Under the pieces are notes generated by a model, which made no database searches, was not told where the DNA came from, and saw only the letters and a list, made by a program, of their open reading frames with translations. This document shows positions 43,901-56,600 of a stretch of DNA of 64,000 bases, piece by piece; the stretch's first letter is position 1, and each line of letters begins with the position of its first letter. The stretch is taken from NCBI RefSeq assembly GCF_914767665.1, contig NC_059503.1, forward strand, positions 3,844,001 through 3,908,000, in the 5' to 3' direction. A program made the position numbers and the translations under genes. Source of the DNA: Harmonia axyridis. Taxonomy: Eukaryota > Arthropoda > Insecta > Coleoptera > Coccinellidae.

Positions 43901-46900
43901 TCGTAACTGATTCGTAAAGTCCTCAAGAATTTAGTCAGCTTTTCAGCTACTCTAGGATCAAGATCTCGATCTTTCAAATTATCTCGAGTAACTGTTGTTC
44001 TCCAATCACTTGCAAGTTCCGCAATTAGGTCTATAACGTTCATCCTTTTAGGAAAAGCTTTATGAGCAACATCCACATTAAAGAATGGCTTCCATCCTCT
44101 AACAACGGTTTGATAGAATCCGTAATACATTTCCATGCCTTCCCCTAAGTTTATGACCCCTGGAGGTTGCGTGAAAAAGCTTCTGCCTGCCTGAATACAC
44201 TTCATGGAAGGAGCGCTTCGTAAAACGATCTCGGCACATTGCATTGCTTGCTGAGAGGAGTTTGCCTTCATGTTTCGAAGTGGGCTCAGATCTACTTCAC
44301 TTGCAAATTTCACGCTTACCTTGTAGTCTTTCGTTTTGGATTCATTTGGGACTGTAAACTGGATCTCTGCATTTACAGCATCATTCCGCTGCATCAATTC
44401 AACGGCACTGTACATATTTCTTTTTCCGTCAAATGCAAGGTAGTTTTTGGGAAAATGTATTCTTCTGACTTCTTCAAAAACTTGACGCAACCATCTTTTG
44501 GGTGTATCAGGTGTTATTTGTACATCATAATGGAAGGCTTTTGTCAATTTGCCAAAGTCAATGGACAGGTAATTTGTTTCCACCATAATTTTTCTTCCTT
44601 TGGTTCCCCCCAAACGACCTTGGGTAGACAACTTTTGCATCTTGGTTTGAAGACCAGATTCATATGGTACCACAGATTGAGCCTGTTGCTGCTGTGGACC
44701 TTGTTGTTGGGAAGAGGTCCTTGGCTGTTCGAATGGTTGTTGTTGTCTTCTTTGTTGCTGTTGCCCTTGTCCTTGAGCCTGCGGCTGTGGTGCCAATCCA
44801 GGAGGACTTCTTTGTTGTTGTTGCCAAGCAGATTGTTGCCGTTGCCCTTGACCCTGCTGCTGTGGTGCCAATCCTGGGGGTCCTCTTTGTTGTTGTTGCC
44901 AAGCGGATTGTTGCCCTTGTCCTTGACCCTGTTGCTGTGGTGGCAATCCATGGGGCCCTCTTTGTTGTTGTTGCCAAGCGGATTGTTGTCCTTGTCCCTG
45001 CTGCTGTGGTGCCAACCCAGGGGGTCCTCTTTGTGGCTGTTGCCCTTGTCCTTGACCCTGCTGTTGTGGTGCCAATCCAGGAGGACTCCTCTGCTGTTGT
45101 TGCCCCCGTCCTTGACCCTGTTGCTGTCCTCGCCCTTGACCCTGTTGTTGTCCTCGTCCTTGACCCTGTTGTTGTCCTCGTCCTTGACCCTGTTGCTGTC
45201 CTCGCCCTTGTTGTTGCCCCCGCCCTTGACCCTGTTGTTGTCCTCGTCCTTGTTGTGGAGCTCCTCCCTGCCAAGCAGTTTGTTGCTGTTGAGGTGCTCC
45301 TCCTTGCCAAGCAGTTTGTTGTTGAGGTGCTCCTCTTTGCCAGGCACCTTGCTGTTGTGGTGCTCCTTCAGGAGGGACCTTTTGCTGTGGTGGCGCTTCT
45401 CCAGAGGTTGATTTTTGCTGTTTTTTCCCTCGACTTTGTTGCTGTTGCCATTGATCTTGTTCCTGCTTACCAAGTGAGCTTTGTTCCTGTTGTGATGAAC
45501 CTACCCCTGAAACCAAATATGTTGAGTAACTAATTCAATAAGCACCTTTGGAATTTTCAAGTCCATAATAATTTTCAGAAATTGAGTATCAAATTTGTTT
45601 GTTTTAAATAATGTAGTAGTAATGTGTTGTAGGCTTCGGATAAATATGCATTGGCATATGTCAACACATATTTGAGACACTTAAAGTGCATATTTTTGTC
45701 TGCATATTTCCGTCCCCCATGGAATGGTATTCGAAGAAAATATTCATCCTAATTGCTGACATTACTTTACCTAAACAAAAATCCGTTTTAAACAGTTTGT
45801 TGGTCTATTTTGAAGAGGAAATATTAAAATAAATTTTAGTTGAATTTCAAAAATTATGTTAAAATTGCCAAGGGACTTTCTTCATGAAGCAGCATACATA
45901 TATATACATCAATATAACCTTGAAATTTTTTATTTGAATCTAATAAACGATTTTTAATGTTTTAGAAGCATATTTTGCATTTTTTTATTTATCCAAAGCC
46001 TAGTGATGAGGTACGGTTTCTGTTCTGAGTTGCAAATACAACAGTCCAGAATTTAACCGTCATTCAAATATTGAATGAATATCTATTGCGCTGCAAATTT
46101 GTGATGGATCAAGAAGATGTATAGTAGGTCAAGGTATTAAATCATTTTTACGATATATACACAGTGTTTGGTGACCAGTGGGTACAAGTTGGGAATGGCA
46201 TTTAAAGTTACCTAAAGATTATTATTTTTGAAAAATAACAATCCATCTAAAATAGGATATTTCAACTTCTTTCAATAATTATGAAGTATGAAGTTATATT
46301 ATCTTAATTTAAATGACATGAGACTGACTTAAGCACATCTGTTAGCTCCATTGTCTATTTGGTCTGTATACTATAAAGAGGAAAAAATGTATGTAACTTC
46401 GTTAGTTGCAAAATACTAAATTTCACTTAAAATTTTGCAAATGTTCAGACTTGCCTGTGGGTTTCTGTTGTGATTGAGGATTATCTCCACCAGGACCTGT
46501 TGAAAATAATAGGGTGTTCTGAATTGTGTTGTTCTTCATTTAAAGAAATTAATTGAATCATAAAAAAAATGCATTTTGCTACAATACTTCTTCAGATATT
46601 TCCAAACAAGTAGGTCAAAAATTGTGAAATGGATTATTTGAGGAATCAATATAACAAATTGCACCACTTCTTGAAATAATAAGACATTCAGCAAATTGTT
46701 GTCATAACAGGGTGGATATACTTATGGTGATTACCTTGAGGTGCAGATGAGGGTCCAGGAGTATCTGGGTGGGTAGCAGAAGAATCACCTCCTGCTTGGT
46801 CATTTTTGTTTTGTCCTGTAATTATAAAAACTGTTATATATTTTTTTTCCTCGCAAATCAATAGCAATATAATTTTCAAATATAAAATACTGATAGAAAT

Positions 46901-46998
46901 GATATTATAGAACGAATAATAAAGAGTAATTTTAACTTTCACAATGAGGGGATTCCCCTATATCTCCAAAAAAATTTACCTTTCTTTTTTCTAGCCAT
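40943..46998 (-). CDS. AGO2: Argonaute-2, complete, 5 coding exons, long glutamine-rich N-terminus
   Basis: Minus-strand exons 46,998-46,980; 46,815-46,735; 46,496-46,455; 45,506-43,318; 42,070-40,943 give 3459 nt and 1152 residues. The start MARKKKG is in a 19-nt exon. Residues 48-345 are Gln/Gly-rich: seven GRGQQQ units, then five units of about 20-25 residues built on PPGLAPQQQGQGQ and SAWQQQQR. N, PAZ, MID and PIWI regions follow. The slicer tetrad is complete: D900 (GADVTHP), E941 (VEIIEDL), D974 (FRDGVSEGQF) and H1111 (PTYYAHLGAA), with spacing close to that of human AGO2. The protein loads siRNAs from Dicer-2 and cleaves target RNA in antiviral and transposon RNAi. Intron 3 has a GC donor in a perfect AG|GCAAGT context. 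Intron 4 (43,317-42,071) holds a long foldback and dispersed repeat A. The promoter is shared head-to-head with ZFR. Confidence 0.95.
42246..43000. repeat. Long imperfect inverted repeat (foldback element) in AGO2 intron 4
   Basis: The left arm (about 42,246-42,486), reverse-complemented, aligns with the right arm (about 42,771-43,000). Shared words are CAAGT-CAG-AGGCATTG, GAGTTCAAAATTCAAAAA, CCACGAAGTG-CGAGTT, TACGAGTATTATAC and TTTGCATTGAAAAAT. Arms are near 240 bp with roughly 80% identity by eye, with a 284-bp loop. It looks like a foldback transposon. In AGO2 pre-mRNA it can form a long hairpin. Confidence 0.8.
43018..43160 (+). repeat. Dispersed repeat A, copy 3, in AGO2 intron 4
   Basis: The most complete of three copies seen (others 1,095-1,212 and 2,771-2,846). 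It contains GTGTATCGTTCCATTTAG, then AGCTTCAAAAGCGACAGC, then CCCAGATAGTGGGCTATTC. It immediately follows the right arm of the foldback. Confidence 0.6.
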
Positions 46999-47669
46999 TG
47001 TTTAAAATTAATAAGAATAAACTCAATCGACTTCTTATAAAATTCACAATTCACATATAATATAGTAAACTGACTCACTACAGTATTACAGTACACTAAT
47101 TATTATTATCAGTGAAAAATATTCCGGCAATAGATAATTGCAAAAATACAACTGGATAATTTGACAGATATCAAAGTGTATTTATGTAAATTTATAAGAT
47201 CTATGGAGAACCAGAGATAAGTATAACGTCAGATTTTTTATTTCTTGTCAAAAATTCTTTTCAGCTTTTGATGTAGTTTTTATTTTATTTCTTGAAAAGT
47301 AAACAAAATATATTCTACATTCATTTCGATTTCAATCAAAGTACAAATCACTATTCACAAAATATTTTTAACAGCGTATTGAAATAATTAATATTTATAA
47401 ATTATGCTATATTCTGAAACAATAGTACGAAAAAATACTATAAATTTTTTATATTCACGAATGATTAGATGAATAATAATGATAGTTTCCAATAATGAAG
47501 AATATGAATTGCCTCGTAGTTTATGTTCATTAGACAACACCATTATCTATGGTCTTTTTCAAATTAACCGCCCAAATTTTTAGTTATTTCCGGGAACGTG
47601 TAGTGTGTATTTGAGTCACTTGGCGTCATTTCTCGTTCCATGCAACTGTCAGTGAAATAGTGTTGTAAG
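46999..47669. promoter_or_regulatory. Divergent promoter interval between AGO2 and ZFR
   Basis: The two start codons point away from each other and are 671 bp apart, so both 5' UTRs and promoters must lie here unless non-coding first exons exist elsewhere. No clear TATA box or initiator was assigned. The segment next to ZFR (47,560-47,669) is more GC-rich than the middle, which fits a transcription start near there. Confidence 0.5.
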
Positions 47670-50600
47670 ATGGCCACGAATAATTATTTTGGATTTACAC
47701 ATGGTGGAACCCAATATAGGTAAAGAATCAATTATATTATCTCTTATTTAAAACATTTATTAAACCGAGGACAGATTCTAATAACGTTAACAATGTTTCG
47801 ATGAATGTTCATGTGTTGAAGTTATTTGCACAACCGGCGTCCTTGAATAATGGCGCCGGCATTTTGTTTGTACGATCAATAGTAAATTTTGCTATTCTTG
47901 GGCGTGCAAGTTTTCTTAAGCTGCCATGCAATTATTTTCAATAAGTTTCGGTATCATTTTTATCGGAGATTAATAATTGTCTATGTTGATTATATTCGAA
48001 TTTGGCTCCTTGACTGTTCGTGCACAGGTAATCCGAAATTTTCCATTCTCATGTATCTCTTCTAAATATGTTTAGAATGTATAACCTGTTAGAGTTTTTA
48101 TACAACATTTGACTTTGACTTCGCTGTGATTAAAGTACAGGTTAATTTAAACTTTTCCTCATAATATGAAACTATTGATTTATGAGTTATAATTATTGTT
48201 ACTTGTCTCTTACAGTGCCCAAGCTACAGGTGCTGCATACCAGGCTGCCAGTCAGGCAGGATATGCTGTAGCTGCTCCTGCTACAGCTGCTGCAGCAGCC
48301 ACCTATGGTACTCAGAGACCAGCAGGTTATGACACAGCGGCTTACCAGGCTGCTGCAGCTGCTGCTGCCCCTGGTGCCACTTACGCAGCTGTAAGCACAG
48401 GTGCAACACCAGCGTATGAATACGGTTACGGTAAGATTAGATATAATAATACAATATGAAAATTGAGTACTTCGAAATTCAATAGAACTAGAAACAACGA
48501 CTAGAAGTATGTAGTTATTTTCAGAGATCTTCTGTGAATGCACCAATTGAGATTTTTATGATTTAATATTTTTTTATAGTGCATTTCTAGTACTAGAAAT
48601 TGAATTTACCATTCATAGTGAAATATTTTTACTTTTTTGTATTAAAACGATTATTGAATCTTTCTTAAAATGATTATTCTTTTATCAAAATTAAATCATA
48701 ATTTCAATACTTTTCAAGAACTTTGAGCTCTGATTTTTTAAGATTATAGAAGTTACTACGTAATCAGTTTGGATATTTCAAAATACCTTGAAAGAATAGA
48801 TTTTGCATCATTTTAAATTCTGAAACCATGATAATCAGTTGAAAGACTATTTTTTCCTTTGAAATCATTGTATCATTAGAAAATTTAACAGGAAGTACAC
48901 AGTCAGCTGTCAAGTTTTATATAGAGGAATTATATTTGCCATTTCACTAACAAAAGTTCCAATTTATGATGATGAATTGAAGTTGATCAATTTTAGAATT
49001 CACAAGGCACTGAAAAAAATCACTTGACTAAGATACAAATAATATAAACCTCAATCATTTTTTTTTTTCATAGAATCTTTAATTTTGTTGTTAAGCACTG
49101 AAAATTTCTTGTTGAGATCTATCTTCTCAGATTTTTAACCTCATATGTATAAAACGAGAATTTTTCTCGATTATATTTAATTTCTGGAATTGAGCCCCAT
49201 TGGATTAATTAAATTGTTTCCTCTATATTGTCATTGATAGATGATTATTGTAGTTGATTTATTCCTTATTACCTTCAACAATTATTTTTGTCAATGTTTG
49301 CTTGAAATCTGAGAAATTTGTTGACTTTTCACTTAATAATTTATGACAAAAATTGCTGTGGAAGGTAAGTCTTTAGGATGTTATGTTGTGTGTTGTGTCA
49401 CCGAAACAGCTGAAGGTGCTCTCAAGGACAAAGGATTTATTCGAGGATATGTTTGTCGTCCCCCTGAATCGAAAACTAACTTTACTTTCTTGTTACCTAA
49501 TGATTAAATTTTCAAGGGGCTCCTTCTATCCCTACACATTCCCTTTCAAAACGATTTGAAGCTTCATGATAACATGAAGTAAACACGTACCAGTAGTTAT
49601 TACAGGTAGAAATAGTAACCTTCAATAATTAGTTTTTGAGTTACAACAACTTGGGAGATAACAGAATTGAAAATTCTTATTTAAGTCGTCTCCATAAGTC
49701 CATCTAGTTTGAAATAAATTAAAGCAAAAATTTTCCAATAGGTTACGATCAGACTGCCGCAGCAAAAACTGCAACATATGCTACTACTTATACGCAGAGG
49801 CCTGCAACTGCTCAACCTCAAGCACAGGCAGCCGTAAGTTCATTTTTGCAACAAAAATATCCTTCAGAATCAAACCGTTTTTCGATTAAACACCATTACA
49901 CCGGCCACAGTCGTCTTTGGGCTGATTGAAAACTTCATTTTTCAGACTGCTGTCGCTGCTAAACCTGCTCAATACACCGGATCCTACCAAGCGAATCCTG
50001 CAGGTTACCAGGCCACTTACTCGGCTCAAACCACAATAGCGGCCCAGCCAACTACACAAGCAAAACGTAGGTTATCTGATTTTTGTTGATATCCCCCTCT
50101 TTCCCTCTGAAAGTTGATGATCGAGAACTCCAATTTCTTTTTATCTGAAATAGAAGGGTAACGTAATAATGAACGCTCAAAGAATCTTATGTTGTTGCAA
50201 CTCAAAAACTAATATTTGATGGTGGTTGGAATAATGAAATAGGCTGCTTGACAGTATAAATAATGTTGTCCTATTTCTCAACATCCTCATAGATAAGAAT
50301 TTAAGGAACGATATATATTAGTTTGATCAATGGTAGTAACGAAAAGATCTATACAATCTGGATTGGACGAATTTGCGATGATGTCAGTTCGAAGTAAACA
50401 GAAGTATCATATGCGTTTCTGTTCCTTTGAGTCATGAGTTTTGCTGATAATTTCGACATTTTCTACAATCAAACTTAAATTGCTTTGAGTAATATATGTG
50501 ATGCATCAAAGTACTCTCCACATTGAAATTAATACTATTAAATAATAACAATAATTAAATTTCATGCATCAAAATGATTCAACAGATAATATTTGAACCA

Positions 50601-53600
50601 ATAATGAAAACAAAGGCTTTGGTATATTTTATAAATCTGTCACATAGCCTATTGTATATTTGACGTAAAATTATTTCTTGACGAAACTAGTTGCTTTGAT
50701 AACATTATAGATTTATCAAAATACCTGATAATTTTAAACTGTTGGCACTGTCGTTTTTATATATTACGAAAATTTTTCTATAATTTCAAGAGTGAATAAG
50801 CGATTTGGATTTTATTTTTTATTTGAACCCTCTAACCTCCATCAAGTATAATTCATACGGGTTTCAGTAGAAGCGATTTAATTCATAATTGATCGAAATT
50901 GTATTCCACCACCATATCCCGTTATTTCCTGGCTGCCACAAGACTAACAAACATATTTGTACGTTGCCATATCCTTTGTCCTAGAAGCTAATTCGACGAC
51001 ATATTCAGGATACGACGCGGCTCTTTATTCTGCAGCTACCATGTACGTTGCACAACAGACCGGTGCTGCAGCCAATCAGCAGAAGGCAGTTGGATGGCAA
51101 GGTTATAAGAAGGGAGGAGCCGGTGGTATCAAAAACATGCGCATGAAGGCCCCGCCCAAACCACAGCAACTACACTATTGCGACGTGTGTAAGATAAGGT
51201 AGGCAACAAACACACCTAGTATAGTATATCTAAAGACACTTGAACTAGTCTATTAAAACGCTCGGCCATAAATGTTCCTTTGAAGTGGATACCGCGGTCC
51301 GCTAAATACCGGGTTTTATTTGAAAGTATTGTTAGGCAATAAATACACAGGCCCCAAAGGAATTTCTGGAAACTTGGACAACTCTTGTATAATTGAAAAA
51401 TTCAGTTTCCTCCAAGTGACTTTGGATATACTATACTTGTTTATTTGATAACGTAACGATATATTATAGCGTGCTATGGTAACAATACTGTCAACGTTTG
51501 ATATTCGATAATCTTCAGAGTCAACTAAATTTCGTCTTAAAGATTTTCGTGAAAAGACTGAAATGTTTGTAGATTCGTTTCATAACCAAATGATCAATTC
51601 ACAGTTTTATGCACCCAATAAGAAAATCATGTTTAAGTTTTTATTCGATGCTCCAAAAATGCACACTAATTTCCTGGTTTTGAAGCGGGATTGTATCAAT
51701 TAGATTAAACTTATCTGTTTCAATTATATCTGTTTATCCAGACGTCAAAAGTGTTAAACTTAGCCAAATTTCCTAGGTTGGTTTTAGATTCAGATGCGAT
51801 GGTTCAGAAAATTGACAATGTTGTAAATAAAAAAAAAATTAATTCCAAATTTTAATGCAAGATGAATTCCAACTTGAGTTTCTTGTGTTCATGTTGGCCA
51901 GACCCTTGCGAAAGAAAATAGTTTTGCTTCTTCAATTGGAATGTTAACAGTTGTGGATATTTCGACGAGGCAAAATTGACAATTTTATTCTAGGAAATTT
52001 TTCATTCATTTCTCTTCAGATTGCGTTTATAACATTCGAAACTAATGCTTTTTTACAGTTGCGCAGGACCACAAACTTATCGTGAACACTTGGAAGGTCA
52101 GAAGCACAAGAAACGTGAAGCTGCCACAAAAATGACTGCATCAGTTGCCGTGACAAGTCAAAATCGAGCAGGAAATTCACTCAGATGTCAGTTATGTGAC
52201 GTGACTTGTACTGGTAAGATATATTCTTTGTTTATTACACAATTTTCTTGTGGAATCATTAAATGAATCCAAATGGATAAGTAACAAAGAAAAAAAGGGT
52301 TCCACAATCGTGAATTTATCAAATATGGTGGGAACTAGCCATGGCGCACTCAATGTTCGATACATATTTGAATTTTTGCTCTCAACTAGGAATCCCCAAA
52401 CTTTCTGATGTGCCATTACTAACAAATTTGTATTAAATTTTTTTCTGAGGAATCTAGTGTCAAATTACTACATCTGTGTTTGCAAGATGAATTCCAACAT
52501 GAGCTCACATGTTTTTGTTGGCCAGACCCTTGCGAAATTATATGATTGTTGCTATTAATGAAAAAGATTATTCTATATAAATGATCTTTATTTTGCAAAA
52601 TCGACATTTTTCAAGTACATTATAATTAAAATTATAGAACAAATTATATAATTTTCAGTAATATGGGCCAGAATTAGTTACTCATATTTCCATAATAATA
52701 CATTCAATTTCACAAAAACTGTATGTTATGCCATTACTAAAAAATTTCTATTAAATTTTTTTCTGAGGAATCTAGTGTCAAATGATTACATCTTTGTTTG
52801 CAAGATGAATTCCAACATGAGCTCACATGTTTTTGTTGGCCAGACCCTTGCAAAATTATATGATTGTTGCTATTAATGAAAAAGATTATTCTATATAAAT
52901 GATCTTTATTTTGCAAAATCGACATTTTTCAAATACATTATAATTAAAATTATAGAACAAATTATATGATTTTCAGTAATATGGGCCAGAATTAGTTACT
53001 CATATTTCCATAATAATACATTTATTTTCACAAAAACTGTATGTTCAGTAAAAAATGCTTGATATTATTGATTATCATCTATGAACTTTGTCAGTGATAT
53101 GCAAGATGAATTCCAAAATGAGTTCCCTATATTCATATTGGCCAGACCCTTGCAATATTAAAAATTTTGCTTTTTCTTAAAAAAAAATTATTTAATCAAT
53201 TTTTTATTCACAGCAAAATTAACATTTGAACTTGATGATTCATGATTATGAATTCAGTATTATTCTTTCCTGACGAAAAGTTTTAAGGGTTCATATATTG
53301 TTTTATGTGTACCTTTGATAAATTTCCACGTTTTTCTTTTTTTTTAAGTTAGGGATTAGGTGGAACTGTCGACTGTCAGTCTCTCTACTGAATTTTACTT
53401 CATCAACATTATTCAGATATTGAATTAAACGTTATTATCGTTCTCCAGGAAACGATGCTTATGCTGCCCACATCAGAGGTGCCAAACATCAGAAGGTTGT
53501 GTTGCTGCATACGAAACTGGGAAAGCCCATACCCCCCCAAGAGCCAGAGGTAATAGGAGGTGCTCGTAAGTCTGCCACAACTGCTCCAAAGATAAACTTT

Positions 53601-56600
53601 GTGCAATCAGGCGGTCTGGGCATGCCCGCAGGTAATGGTGAAAATAAAGACGACCAAGAGGCAGAGGAAGTCCCGGAACCGGATATTCAACCAGTAGGTC
53701 AGGACTACATTGAGGAGATCAAGAGCGAGGATGGAAAGGTCAGTTGAACCCCCTTTGATTTGAACATTTTAAATCGTTTCAGGAAGAAAAATATTTTGCA
53801 TCTTAAGCTCTTAAAGATTTTATTTTATACAGGGTATTTCTAAATTGTACAAAGTACAAAGAAAATGAAAGATTTGTAAGATGATTTTAAGAAAAAAAGT
53901 CCTATAAACACTTTGTTTTGGAGATACACACGGGGTGTTACTTGTAGTCATCCTTTTTTGTGTTGATTATACCAGTTTATCGAATCTTTATTAATCTTCG
54001 CTAGGGATTGGGTAAATAAGTACCAAAAGTTACAATTAATTTATACATCACAGCTTATTTATTGGATCTTCATAATAATTTCGATTTTCCTTAAAATTAC
54101 TAGGGAATTGTTTGAAATTTTTCTCCTAAAATCAGTAGCAGATACAACAGAACTCTTTTACAAGTAATCAAAAAGTGTAGTACTGGACCGTAGTTTCATT
54201 TTACATTTTTCTAAACTAACAGTTGTCCATCAGAAGAAAGTTCTGAAGGACAGAAGCGGGCACTGCTCCAGAAGATATATCATCATGTAGATTTGCAACC
54301 AAAATTAGCATCTCGCCTAATGGAAACTTCAAACTGGAAGATCTTTGACAAATTTAAGTTAAATATCTTGCAAAGGGAAGGTTGTAATGTAGGTCAAATT
54401 CCAATATCAATTTCAGTAGCGATATTTCCGCAAGGTAGCTACTATTGGAATTCATTGTTGAATTACCAATGATTTGTTACTATGTCGTCGATGATAATTT
54501 GTAAACTATATTCTCATATATAAATATGCATATAAGCCGATATAGGCAGTTCCATAAGAAATGTGCTAGAGACTTCTAGATTCGTTATTATTGTTTCTTC
54601 ACACGATAACTTGTGTATCTCGTGTAATGTAAAAGTTGGTGATACTATGAATAAACCTCATCTGTTACTCCCTTGAGTGTGTGTCTTATTTCACCCTGCA
54701 TGAACGATAAGACTGGTACCTGGTAAGAACATCACAAGGTGTTATGAGAAGAAAAACTTGCAAAAAAAAATCAAACTTTACAACCACCCTGTATCTCGAA
54801 AACAAAGTGTTTTCAGGCCCATGTTTATAGGACTTTTTTCTGAAAATGATCCAAGGAATCTGTCTTTTTCATTTGTACCTCCAATTTAGGAACACCCTGT
54901 ATCAAATGGATGTTTTTGTTCTTAGAAGCCTAATCTACGAGGATATCAATGAATGGGACAATATTTGTATACTGTCAAATAGCCTATTGTAGTTACCCCA
55001 CACAAATAAGCCGGCTTTGTCACCTTTCGATGTGGCAACAGTGTGCTCGTAGTGGGAACAGCAATGTCTTTTCATGTGTATGGTTAGCTAGTTCATGATA
55101 CGGTATAACCAAAGGACGATCAGATACAAAAATACTGCTATGTTGAGAGTATCTAGAATTGGTCAACAAGATAGAATATTATTTCTTCCATCCAGTTTTT
55201 GATGTAAACCCTTTATGAAATAATTCTCTTGCGCCAATTAATTGCTAAATTGACAAAAATCGTAACTTTATATGCCCTCCAAGTGCCGTCCTTTCTTTTT
55301 CATTCAAAGTCCGCGTGAGTATACAGGACAGTTGCTTACAAAAAGGATTCAGACACTCGGATCGTTTTTTCAGGGAACTGAAATCTATTCAATCCTATTT
55401 GTCAGCAGGTGATCAGCTTCAATTGCAAACTTTGCGAATGCCGTTTCAATGACCCCAATGCCAAAGAGATGCACATGAAGGGCAGACGTCATAGACTGCA
55501 GTACAAAAAGAAAGTGGATCCCCAGCTTGTTGTCGATGTGAAGCCCTCTTTGAAACAAAGAAGAATTCAAGAAGAAAAGGCACGTAGAATCGTAAGTTAA
55601 TGAACATTCAATTTTTTTGGTCTAACAGATCTCTCGATAAGTTGTCGTATTTGTTTTCTTGTCTATGTGTTAAGTAGAACTGTTTGATTTCTTTTATTCA
55701 TTTTTATAGTATATTTGCATGTGAAATATCGTGAAAAAACTACAAGAATACTAACTTTAGCAAGTCCATTGGTTTTATTATCTATTTTTTTGTACGACAA
55801 ATGTTCCATTCACTGAAGAGAATAATCTTAATTGAATTTTTATTTGTCGTTATATAATAAACAAGTTAATTCACCCCAGAGTTATTTGAGCAACTAGTAT
55901 TTTGGGTTTTGCAAACTTGAACATAAATTTTTTATCACAAATACTACTGTATTTGTGATGGTAAGTACCCTTACCATTGCACAGCAATAAATCAAATTTT
56001 AAACTACCGTATTCAATACAATACAGGGTGTTGATCAAATAAAGTGAAAATGATGACCATTTTATAGTGATATGTCTAGATTGAACCAGAATGCTTAACG
56101 AAACATAAAATTTGGCAAGAATCTCGAATATTGGGAATTTCTTGGCATTGTAGTTTCATTTTTGTGAAATTTGCGTACGCACAACGCGGGATCCGCTTCC
56201 AAGAAACGTTCTATAGTGATTAAATTCTCAATCGGCAGGCTATTCTATAGGGTGCTTTTTTTTTTTCGAGGTATAAAACTTTAAGTTGGCATTACTCTTC
56301 AAGGTGGCGACTGATTGAACAGCTGTCAAGTGATTTATTCTCAATTTGGTTTGGCAATTTATCATGAATAGACTCACGCCTGAACAACGCTTGCAAATAG
56401 TGCAATTTTATTTCGAAAATAATGATTCTGTGCGGAATACATATCGCTCACTACGTCTATTAGCGATGAAGCGCACTTCTGGTTGAATGGCTACGTCAAC
56501 AAACAAAACTGCCGCATTTGGAGTGAAGCTAATCCTCAAGTGTATGTTGAAACACCGTTACATCCAGAAAAACTGACTGTTTGGTGCGCTTTATGGGCTG

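Noticed and set aside
44239..45533. Long plus-strand open frames (up to 390 codons) opposite AGO2
   Set aside because: They are antisense shadows of the Gln-rich repeats; the Leu/Val-rich composition follows from complementing CAG/CAA codons.
54440..54690. Possible solo LTR (TGTTG...TTTCA)
   Set aside because: No matching 5-bp target duplication and no second LTR or internal domain.
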